A DNA stretch of 10,146 nucleotides from Candidatus Hydrogenedentota bacterium (GTDB lineage: Bacteria > Hydrogenedentota > Hydrogenedentia > Hydrogenedentales > CAITNO01), in assembly GCA_023145975.1 (NCBI GenBank), contig JAGLCZ010000271.1, forward strand, positions 1 to 10,146, given 5' to 3'. Position 1 is the first letter of the stretch, and each line of letters begins with the position of its first letter. Of this stretch, positions 1 through 5,888 are shown piece by piece. The position numbers and the translations under genes are program-made. The notes beneath the pieces are model-generated. The model did no database searches. It was not told the DNA's origin and saw only the letters and a program-made list of their open reading frames with translations.

Positions 1-499
1 CTTCCGGATTTGCAACCACTGCCGCTGTACAGGCCGGTGCAGCATTAGGACAGGAGGAGCAGTCAGGCTTCCCGGACAATTCTGCCAACAGGTTTGCCTT
101 CGCTTTGTCCAAATCACTTACAACCAGATACAGTTCTGCTGCTGCTTCTGCTCCAATTGCGCTTACTGCTTCATCAACGGCTCCTTGCTTCGTCTCTAAT
201 ATCTCCATATCAATGTCCATCAGTTCATGAGTGAGGCTCATCAGTTTTGAAGAGCTTTCGTTGGCTTTGATTGCTGCAAGTAATGCAATACTTATTTCTG
301 CACGTTCTGTGTCCAAATCATCCAACACAGAACGATACTGCCTATATCCCTGTAATATTTCGACCATAACATAATCGCTCACATCTGCCTTTTCGGCTAA
401 ACGAAGCAACATTACCTGTTCCAGTACTGCGTCATTTGCCTGCGCGAACATTGTAAATACAAGCATCGCAATAAATACAGTCACAACCGTCTTCTTCAT
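1..499 (-). CDS. Secreted Spy/CpxP-like helical periplasmic protein (C-terminus off the window)
   Basis: This frame is open from an ATG at 499 to the window edge, giving 166 visible residues. Residues 1-21 form a classic signal peptide: MKK, then a hydrophobic run (VVTVFIAMLVFTMF) ending in AQA, with likely cleavage before Asn22. The next ~120 residues are almost entirely charged amphipathic helix, including QGYRQYRSVLDDLDTERAEI and, later, EAAAELYLVVSDLDKAKANLL. The pattern of a short helix, a long helical hairpin and a final helix with a hydrophobic face resembles Spy/CpxP/'periplasmic heavy metal sensor' proteins, which are metal-binding or ATP-independent chaperones. The resemblance is in architecture; the diagnostic LTxxQ motifs are not clearly present. 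A Cys-containing tail follows (Cys147, Cys150 and Cys157, the first two as CSSC), which could bind metal or form disulfides. AAGGGAT just upstream of the ATG serves as a Shine-Dalgarno site. The reading frame and export signal are secure; the family is a moderate call. Confidence 0.72.
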   Translation of the reverse strand, partial: MKKTVVTVFIAMLVFTMFAQANDAVLEQVMLLRLAEKADVSDYVMVEILQGYRQYRSVLDDLDTERAEISIALLAAIKANESSSKLMSLTHELMDIDMEILETKQGAVDEAVSAIGAEAAAELYLVVSDLDKAKANLLAELSGKPDCSSCPNAAPACTAAVVANPE

Positions 500-534
500 A
501 CATATCCCTTTCGTGTTGGTTAAAAAACGACACA

Positions 535-550
535 TATCCACTTTTGGATA
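535..550. promoter_or_regulatory. Short perfect inverted repeat in the leader of the secreted-protein gene
   Basis: TATCCA and TGGATA (6-base arms) flank a 4-base loop, 36 bases upstream of the start codon at 499. It lies in an AT-rich 138-base gap that must hold the promoter of the minus-strand gene. It could be a small operator or a leader hairpin, but 6-base arms can arise by chance. On the minus strand a weak promoter-like TTGAAG lies further upstream without a convincing -10 element. Nothing else is recognisable in this gap apart from the A-tract and the short direct repeat near 610-653. Confidence 0.25.
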
Positions 551-609
551 CACATCAACTCCTATTTTCATAAGACTTCTGATACTTCAAATAAGTTTCA
601 TAGTAACAT

Positions 610-632
610 AAAAAAAACGATATTCCTATACG
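610..632 (-). terminator. Weak candidate intrinsic terminator after the Nudix-MBL gene
   Basis: Reading the minus strand, a small hairpin (CGTAT, loop AGGA, ATATCG with one bulged base) begins six bases past the TAA at 638 and is followed directly by eight T residues (617 to 610). The T-tract is good but the stem is short and AT-rich, so termination would be inefficient. The secreted-protein gene follows on the same strand, so read-through is possible. Confidence 0.3.
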
Positions 633-637
633 AAAAA

Positions 638-2104
638 TTATATAACGATATTCATATCAATAAGGTGCGCTTTTAACTGACGGCGTGCCAAAGGATATAA
701 CGCCTCCGGAGTATCATCGTAAGCCGCCAAAAGAATGGTTTCAACGGTATTGGCACCACTGGTAATTGCTTCACGAATACGCGCTTCGCGCATACGTCGG
801 TGTACAATAGTCTTCCGGAACAATTCAGTACCTGAATCCGCCATCAAAGGTACACCATGCCCTGGAATCGTCATTTTCGGTACTAGCGTACTGAGTCGGT
901 CAAGGCTGTTCAAATAAGCGCCCATATCTCCCCCACTTTCCGGATCTATTATGATTGTTCCCGGATTGGAAACCATGTCACCGCTTATTAATGTATCTGT
1001 TGTCTCCTCATAAAAAGCGAAATGTCCTGGATGATGCCCGGGGGTATATAGACAGCGAATACGCCACGGCGGCGCGCCGACGAGTTCGATACAAAACCCT
1101 TCTTCAATGGCAATGTCTCTTTTACAATAACTCTCATGCGCATAAACAGGTACATTATACCGCTTTGCGAGTCGATGAACTGACGCACTATGATCAGGAT
1201 GGTCATGGGTTAATAAAATGGCGTGAAGTATCCCGTTCGACATAGTAAGAACTTCATCAAGATGAGCCTCAAACCGTTCCCGGTCTTTTAGATCGTTAAT
1301 GCCGGGATCAATAAGAGCCAATTCTTTTTCACCTATAAGTACACAATTCGTATGACTTGCCGGCGGAAGTGTTTGCGATGATACTGGAACAATGTGAATA
1401 CCATGTGCAGGTTCGATGTAATCGTGAATAATTTCTGAGAAGCCCGGGGTATGCTGTAAACGCTTTACGACCTTATCCAAAGACAATACAGCAAGACGAC
1501 GCAGTACAAAAACAACAGGGGTGGACATCTGAATCCTGCCTTTTGCACGCAGGTCAAGTGCTTTGTCTACATTTAACCAGGTTGTTGCCGTTATCTCCCC
1601 TTCCTGCCCGATGGGAGATGCGGAGATACCCCCTTTGCAGCAATACAAAAAGTATTGTGTATCAAATCTCATGGGAACAAAAGTGGGTGTTATCCAACGC
1701 CCTGCAGGAATGAATTTTTCAGACTGAATCAGCAAATTATATTGCTCAAGAAAATCTTCAAATTTATCCGGGGACTGCAATATTTCCAACCGCATACGTT
1801 CAATATGCCCCAATCCCGGGATATCGCCATCGACAAGCAAAATTCCTGTTTCTTCAAATACTTCCCGCACAGCAGTACTAATAGACACCGCTAAATCTGT
1901 ATCACTTGTACCCCGGACGCATCGTCCTGTATCCTGTTGGGAGACGCTACCACCGGGAAAAGCATGGTGACCTCCCATGAAAACCAGTGATTTGTTACGT
2001 TGTACAAGCAAAGTAGCATTTGTTTCTTGATCAAAAAGAATAACCGTCGCTGCTTTTTTGGGTGTTACACCCGCATCACTGTTGTATTGCAACCAGGAAG
2101 CCAT
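638..2104 (-). CDS. Nudix hydrolase fused to a LACTB2-like metallo-beta-lactamase fold hydrolase
   Basis: This 488-residue protein has two enzyme domains. Residues ~16-205 are a Nudix domain: the box starts at GG51-52 and ends with REVFEETGIL at 80-89, with an extra ~14 residues between the two halves. That expansion is typical of the NUDT7/NUDT19-like branch, whose studied members split CoA or acyl-CoA diphosphates. Residues ~235-425 are a metallo-beta-lactamase fold: THDHPDH at 299-305 (His300, His302, Asp304, His305), TPGHHPG with His357, SGD with Asp376, and PGHG with His416, so all metal ligands are present. The tail from ~434 (HRRMREARI, then a winged-helix-like segment) matches the LACTB2/RNase-like group of this fold. 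No signal peptide is seen, so it is cytoplasmic. The start ATG at 2104 has only a weak GAAAG upstream. It is transcribed alone, divergently from the AAA+/VWA operon. The substrate is unknown: the Nudix half suggests a nucleotide-linked thioester or diphosphate, the MBL half an ester, thioester or RNA phosphodiester. Confidence 0.9.
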   Translation of the reverse strand: MASWLQYNSDAGVTPKKAATVILFDQETNATLLVQRNKSLVFMGGHHAFPGGSVSQQDTGRCVRGTSDTDLAVSISTAVREVFEETGILLVDGDIPGLGHIERMRLEILQSPDKFEDFLEQYNLLIQSEKFIPAGRWITPTFVPMRFDTQYFLYCCKGGISASPIGQEGEITATTWLNVDKALDLRAKGRIQMSTPVVFVLRRLAVLSLDKVVKRLQHTPGFSEIIHDYIEPAHGIHIVPVSSQTLPPASHTNCVLIGEKELALIDPGINDLKDRERFEAHLDEVLTMSNGILHAILLTHDHPDHSASVHRLAKRYNVPVYAHESYCKRDIAIEEGFCIELVGAPPWRIRCLYTPGHHPGHFAFYEETTDTLISGDMVSNPGTIIIDPESGGDMGAYLNSLDRLSTLVPKMTIPGHGVPLMADSGTELFRKTIVHRRMREARIREAITSGANTVETILLAAYDDTPEALYPLARRQLKAHLIDMNIVI

Positions 2105-2127
2105 GTGCTATTTCTTTCATTAGTATG

Positions 2128-2158
2128 TACAATATTGAGTCCTGAATTTAGTATTGTA
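2128..2158. promoter_or_regulatory. Interrupted palindrome between two divergent genes
   Basis: TACAATA (2128-2134) and TATTGTA (2152-2158) are perfect 7-base inverted arms separated by 17 bases, centred in the 90-base space between the Nudix-MBL gene and the AAA+ gene. The arms overlap candidate promoter elements for both directions. A regulator bound here could control both genes, or the symmetry may simply come from two AT-rich -10 elements facing each other. Confidence 0.3.
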
Positions 2159-2162
2159 TAGC
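2135..2162 (+). promoter_or_regulatory. Candidate sigma70-type promoter of the AAA+/VWA operon
   Basis: TTGAGT (2135-2140) as -35 and TATAGC (2157-2162) as -10 are separated by 16 bases, 32 bases before the ATG at 2195. Both hexamers are imperfect (4 of 6 for each). A better-looking TATAAC at 2168-2173 has no matching -35 and would place the transcript start almost on the Shine-Dalgarno site, so I prefer the first pair. Confidence 0.3.
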
Positions 2163-2194
2163 ATCTCTATAACAGATTGGCAGGAAGTAATTTT

Positions 2195-3028
2195 ATGACA
2201 CAATATCATTTTGAAGGAACAGATAAATATTATCTGGACCCCGAACTCAAATCCATTGTTAACATTGCCCTGGCTATGGAAAAGCCATTACTGTTAACAG
2301 GTGAGGCGGGCACAGGAAAAACACAGCTTGCACTGGAAGCTGCAGCTGCGTTGGGGTTGCCTGTTGAGGTATTGCGCTGCAAGTCTACTATCAAAGGGGA
2401 AGAGGCATGCTATACCCAAGATACCGTATTACGCCTCAATGACGCCCGCTTCGGAACAGGAAATACAGAGCGTCATGTGGAAAACTTTTATGACTATGTC
2501 ATTTGGGGACCTATAGGTCGTGCCTTTCGGGCAGACCATAAAGTGGTACTCCTCCTTGATGAGGTTGACAAGACCGAGTCAGATGTCCAGGATAACTTAC
2601 TCGATATACTGGAAGAATGTCAGTTTACTATCCGTGAGTTAAACGAAACTGTTAAGGCAAAGATACGTCCCGCCATATTCATTACCTCTAACGCAAAACG
2701 AGAACTCTCTGATCCGTTTTTGCGCCGGTGTTTCTGTCACCACATAGCCTTTCCTACACCAGAAGATATGCGCCAAATCGTTGCGCTGCATTATCCGAAA
2801 ACAAATCCTAAACTGCTGAAAACGGCGCTTGCCATTTTTTATGAATTACGAAGCCGTGGATTTGAAAAGCCACCTGCCACAAGCGAATTACTTGACTGGA
2901 TAGGAGCACTCGAGAAAACAGGGATTACTCCTGATCCTGCAATGCCGCCGTTGACAGGTGCACTTCTGAAACGAAGTGGCGATATCCTCCGCCATCGTAA
3001 AGATGATTCACACCGAAAAGGCTATTAA
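2195..3028 (+). CDS. MoxR/CoxD-type AAA+ ATPase
   Basis: This is a 277-residue AAA+ ATPase of the MoxR type. In numbering from ATG 2195, Walker A is GEAGTGKT at 36-43, Walker B is LLLDEVDK at 119-126, sensor 1 is in TSNAKRE with Asn166, and the arginine finger region is DPFLRRC near 173-179. The all-helical lid follows, with ATSELLDWIGAL near 218-229. MoxR proteins form rings that work with a von Willebrand A partner to insert cofactors or remodel client proteins, as CoxD does for aerobic CO dehydrogenase and CbbQ for Rubisco. The frame is open back to a TTG at 2177, but AGGAAG at 2182-2187 lies 7 bases before ATG 2195, which decides the start. The VWA gene follows after 58 bases on the same strand, so the two are probably co-transcribed. 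No client enzyme is encoded within the window. The protein is cytoplasmic; no membrane segment is seen. Confidence 0.9.
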   Translation: MTQYHFEGTDKYYLDPELKSIVNIALAMEKPLLLTGEAGTGKTQLALEAAAALGLPVEVLRCKSTIKGEEACYTQDTVLRLNDARFGTGNTERHVENFYDYVIWGPIGRAFRADHKVVLLLDEVDKTESDVQDNLLDILEECQFTIRELNETVKAKIRPAIFITSNAKRELSDPFLRRCFCHHIAFPTPEDMRQIVALHYPKTNPKLLKTALAIFYELRSRGFEKPPATSELLDWIGALEKTGITPDPAMPPLTGALLKRSGDILRHRKDDSHRKGY

Positions 3029-3086
3029 AATATTTCAATACTGCTGCTCAGAGAAATTCGACCGATTGAAATGAAAGTTGTCACTA

Positions 3087-4322
3087 ATGCCGTTTGCTTC
3101 AAAAAGCCAGGAACATACTGCCTATAATGCCTTATTTGTTGATTTCATGCGATTGTTACGCGACTATGGTGTACCCGTAGGACTTCGTGAATTACTGGAA
3201 TTAAACAGTGGCTTCGAAAAAGGGATCGTTAATAACTTGGACGATCTTTTCATATTTTCGCGGCTTGTATTTCTTAAACGGGTAGAACATGCAGATGCTT
3301 TCGAACGCGCCTTTGCCTTCTATTTCTATGCCATTGATATTCCAGCCGTAGTCGAAGGTGATTATGAACTTCTTAATACTGATCAGTTTCGTCGTTGGCT
3401 AAAAAAAGAAATACGTGCGGGACGCTTACCCAACCATGCACTATGGGAATATAGCCCGGAAGAACTTATGAAACGATTCTGGGATACACTACGCAAACAA
3501 ATGGAAGAGCACCACGGCGGCAGCCGCTGGATCGGCACGGGGGGTAATTCTCCCTTCGGTCATAGCGGTAACGCGGCACGCGGCACCCGAATTCAAGGGG
3601 CTTCAAAAAATCGTTCTGCCCTGAAAGTCATTGGTGACCGCCGCTATATCACCTATTCCGATAAGAATTTATTGCGGGAAGAAAATCTTCGTCAAGCGTT
3701 GGAAACAATGAAGCACCTCAAAAACGAAGGGCCCTATGATCGTCTGAATCTTGATGATACCATCCGCACAACTGCACGTAATGGCGGTGAGATTGAATTA
3801 GTATTTGAACGGGATTTGCGTGACAAGATCAGTGTGATCCTGCTCATTGATAACGGTGGCTATTCGATGACGCCCTTCGTTGAAATTACACGTCTACTCT
3901 TTTCCAAGATGCATGAACGCTTTGAGGATATAGCTACTCTGTTTTTTCACAATACTATCTATGAAAGGGTATGGAAGAATGTTCAGCGTTCCCGTTTTTT
4001 GTCCACAGAACAGTTACTCCTGCGAAAACAAGAGACCCGCCTGGTCATTATAGGTGATGCCGCCATGGCTCCGGAAGAACTGGAAGTGCGCGGCGGGGCG
4101 ATTAATAATTATAGCGATTTCAATAAACCAGCCAGCCTCTATTGGCTGCAAAAACTTTCACAACGCTTCCCGCACACCTGTTGGATCAACCCTCTCCCCC
4201 GTGAACACTGGAACCGTATCCACGGTGCGTACACATTAAATTGCATCAAGAATATATTTCATATGGAAGATATGACACTCGGTGGTATCAAAGGAATGGT
4301 GGATCACCTAAGCGAGAAGTAA
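3087..4322 (+). CDS. CoxE-like von Willebrand factor A domain protein
   Basis: This 411-residue protein is the likely partner of the AAA+ ATPase upstream. The N-terminal ~120 residues are helical (LLRDYGVPVGLRELLELNSGF), as in CoxE-type proteins that choose the client. A flexible glycine-rich linker follows (GTGGNSPFGHSG, about 150-161), then a VWA fold from about residue 230. The MIDAS metal-site motif is DNGGYSM (Asp255 region), where a standard VWA has DxSxS: the first Ser is replaced by Gly and one residue is inserted before the last Ser. I believe DNGG-type MIDAS loops recur in this subfamily. A later acidic loop, IIGDAAMAPEE, supplies the probable third MIDAS Asp. The frame extends to TTG 3078, but ATG 3087 is preferred, with GAAAG at 3073-3077 as a weak Shine-Dalgarno site; an in-frame TGA at 3072 limits the start. 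No signal peptide or membrane segment is present. Function is inferred: scaffold or adaptor of a MoxR chaperone complex. Confidence 0.85.
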   Translation: MPFASKSQEHTAYNALFVDFMRLLRDYGVPVGLRELLELNSGFEKGIVNNLDDLFIFSRLVFLKRVEHADAFERAFAFYFYAIDIPAVVEGDYELLNTDQFRRWLKKEIRAGRLPNHALWEYSPEELMKRFWDTLRKQMEEHHGGSRWIGTGGNSPFGHSGNAARGTRIQGASKNRSALKVIGDRRYITYSDKNLLREENLRQALETMKHLKNEGPYDRLNLDDTIRTTARNGGEIELVFERDLRDKISVILLIDNGGYSMTPFVEITRLLFSKMHERFEDIATLFFHNTIYERVWKNVQRSRFLSTEQLLLRKQETRLVIIGDAAMAPEELEVRGGAINNYSDFNKPASLYWLQKLSQRFPHTCWINPLPREHWNRIHGAYTLNCIKNIFHMEDMTLGGIKGMVDHLSEK

Positions 4323-4332
4323 AACATCTCAA

Positions 4333-4370
4333 CCCCATAGGGCGTTATAGTTTTATTCCAGATTATGGGG
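4333..4370. terminator. Weak stem-loop between convergent gene ends
   Basis: CCCCATA (4333-4339) and TATGGGG (4364-4370) can pair across a 24-base loop, spanning the 30-base gap between the VWA gene's stop at 4322 and the end of the minus-strand membrane-protein gene at 4353. There is no good T-tract on either side, so it may be a bidirectional pause or protective hairpin. It overlaps the last six codons of the membrane-protein gene. Confidence 0.3.
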
Positions 4371-4763
4371 AGGCTTCCGGAGGATACGCGCCACAAGTCC
4401 TATGGTCGTGAGCAGGAACCCGATGACAACACAGGCCACACCACCGAAATATGCCCCTACAGCCCACTGACTTCCCCCAATCAAACTGTAAAGAACCACT
4501 GATACAAGCCCTATAAAAGCTAAAAAAACGCCTGTCATCGTGAGGTCAGTTTTATTTTCCTCTTCTACAGGCGGGGGGGAATCATCCAGCAATCCCTGTA
4601 ATTCCTGAAAAGAGTATAACAGTTCCGGCTTATGTTCAAGCTTTTCCAATAACGCCATTTTCACACGATGATCCAGCCAAACCCGTGTCATTTCACGCAG
4701 GATGATATAAGCCAATGTAATGGCGGCAGCAATAAGGGGTATAGCAAGGATATAAGTACGCAT
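4353..4763 (-). CDS. Small three-helix membrane protein (DUF6249-like architecture)
   Basis: This is a 136-residue protein with a membrane segment at about 3-22 (YILAIPLIAAAITLAYIIL). A basic/acidic cytoplasmic stretch follows at ~23-60, which includes DHRVKMALLEKLEHKPELL. A Pro/Glu-rich linker (SPPPVEEENK) leads to two further hydrophobic helices (~74-95 and ~101-128) and a basic C-terminus (RILRKPP). One N-terminal helix, an 'H-R-x-x-M-A-x-x-E-K' style segment and a terminal helical hairpin resemble the DUF6249 group of uncharacterised bacterial membrane proteins. I do not recognise a function. No Shine-Dalgarno site precedes ATG 4763; a TACTAT -10-like element ends 8 bases before it, so the message could be leaderless. 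It sits downstream of the terminator of the sugar operon, on the same strand. Confidence 0.72.
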   Translation of the reverse strand: MRTYILAIPLIAAAITLAYIILREMTRVWLDHRVKMALLEKLEHKPELLYSFQELQGLLDDSPPPVEEENKTDLTMTGVFLAFIGLVSVVLYSLIGGSQWAVGAYFGGVACVVIGFLLTTIGLVARILRKPPHNLE

Positions 4764-4807
4764 TATGACAGATAGTATCGCTTTTAGGAAATGGGAACTA
4801 CATCATT

Positions 4808-4846
4808 AAAAAAGCACGGTCGAACTCAAAGGCAGCCCGACCGTGC
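4808..4846 (-). terminator. Strong intrinsic terminator of the dehydrogenase/isomerase operon
   Basis: GCACGGTCG (4814-4822) and CGACCGTGC (4838-4846) form a perfect 9-base-pair GC-rich stem with a 15-base loop. On the minus strand the stem is followed at once by six T residues (4813 to 4808). It lies 27 bases past the isomerase stop codon at 4874, the expected place and orientation to end the 7055-4874 transcript and insulate the membrane-protein gene downstream. Confidence 0.9.
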
Positions 4847-4873
4847 ATTATCACTTCAGTTACATAAAACCGT

Positions 4874-5836
4874 CTATGCCCAAGTCATGGCAGTAGCGTC
4901 TTCAAAAATAATACTCTGTTTCAGGAATGTAACCGCCTTGGTTAAACCTTCCCAGCTGGACATGATGCTGTCCTCATGTTCGATACTGATGGGACCATCA
5001 TAACCGACCATGCGCAATGTGGAGAAGAAATCATTCCACCATTTGATATCATGGCCATAGCCACAGGTACGAAATACCCAGGAGCGATTTAATTCATCAT
5101 CATAAGGTTTTGCGTCATTTACACCATTGATCGATGCATTCCGTGGATCCACGATAGAATCCTTCGCATGAACGTGGTAAATTGCACCGGCAAGTGCCTT
5201 CACGCATTCAATAGGTTCCATACCCTGCCAGAACAGATGGCTCGGATCGAAGTTTACACCCAGGTTATCACCGCAGGCATTACGCAGTTTAAGGAGGGTG
5301 TCTGTATTGTACACCACGAAACCGGGATGTATTTCAAAACCAAAATTAATACCATTGTCCTTGAGTACTTTGGACATGTCAGTCCAATAGGGAATTACTT
5401 TCTCATTCCACTGGTAATCCAGTATATCGAGATAATCAGGGGGCCATGCACAGGTTACCCAGTTTGGCTTTGTGTCGCCGGGACCCGAACCGGGGCAGCC
5501 GGAAAATCCGTTGACCACGCCAACACCAAGCATATTCGCCAGTTTAATGGTGTCCAGCGTAACCTGATGATTGGCCTTGGCAAAGGCCTCATCTGGATGA
5601 AGCGGATTGCCATGACAACTGAGCGCACTGATTTCCAGACCTTCGCCCTTCAACATAGCCATTAATTCATCGCGCTTCGGTTTGGATTCAAGCATCTCCT
5701 GGAGCGGACAATGCGCGTCACCGGGATAATTCCCTGTTCCTAATTCCACCGTCTGCAATTTCAGCGGACGAACCATATCAAGTACATCCTTCAGCGGCTT
5801 GTCGCTGAACATCACTGTCAATAAACCAAGTTTCAT
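4874..5836 (-). CDS. Sugar phosphate isomerase/epimerase-family TIM-barrel protein
   Basis: This 320-residue protein is of the AP-endonuclease-2/xylose-isomerase-like TIM-barrel family. The four expected metal ligands sit at the ends of successive strands: Glu168 in GFEIHPGF, Asp197 in NFDPSHLFW, His223 in HVHAKDS and Glu286 in ISIEHEDS. The first strand is MKLGLLTVMF. Members isomerise, epimerise or cleave keto-sugars and polyols; E. coli YcjR, a C4 epimerase of 3-keto-hexosides, is one characterised relative, and others act in inositol or allulose/tagatose pathways. The substrate cannot be read from sequence. It is cytoplasmic, with no signal peptide. AGGAGG lies 7 bases before ATG 5836, a near-perfect Shine-Dalgarno site. 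It follows the Gfo/Idh/MocA gene after 52 bases on the same strand, with no terminator between, and a strong terminator comes after it, so the two form an operon of dehydrogenase then isomerase. Confidence 0.9.
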   Translation of the reverse strand: MKLGLLTVMFSDKPLKDVLDMVRPLKLQTVELGTGNYPGDAHCPLQEMLESKPKRDELMAMLKGEGLEISALSCHGNPLHPDEAFAKANHQVTLDTIKLANMLGVGVVNGFSGCPGSGPGDTKPNWVTCAWPPDYLDILDYQWNEKVIPYWTDMSKVLKDNGINFGFEIHPGFVVYNTDTLLKLRNACGDNLGVNFDPSHLFWQGMEPIECVKALAGAIYHVHAKDSIVDPRNASINGVNDAKPYDDELNRSWVFRTCGYGHDIKWWNDFFSTLRMVGYDGPISIEHEDSIMSSWEGLTKAVTFLKQSIIFEDATAMTWA

Positions 5837-5888
5837 TATTTTTCCTCCTTGTAATGAAGTTATTCAACACTCAATAAACAACTAAACC

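Noticed and set aside
2195..4322. Part of an aerobic CO dehydrogenase (cox) cluster.
   Set aside because: CoxD/CoxE-like proteins are present, but none of coxL, coxM, coxS, coxF or coxG is seen within the window, and such pairs are common outside cox clusters.
5168..5665. A 165-codon plus-strand open frame opposite the isomerase gene.
   Set aside because: It is antisense to a protein with intact metal ligands and a perfect ribosome site, and its own translation resembles no protein family.
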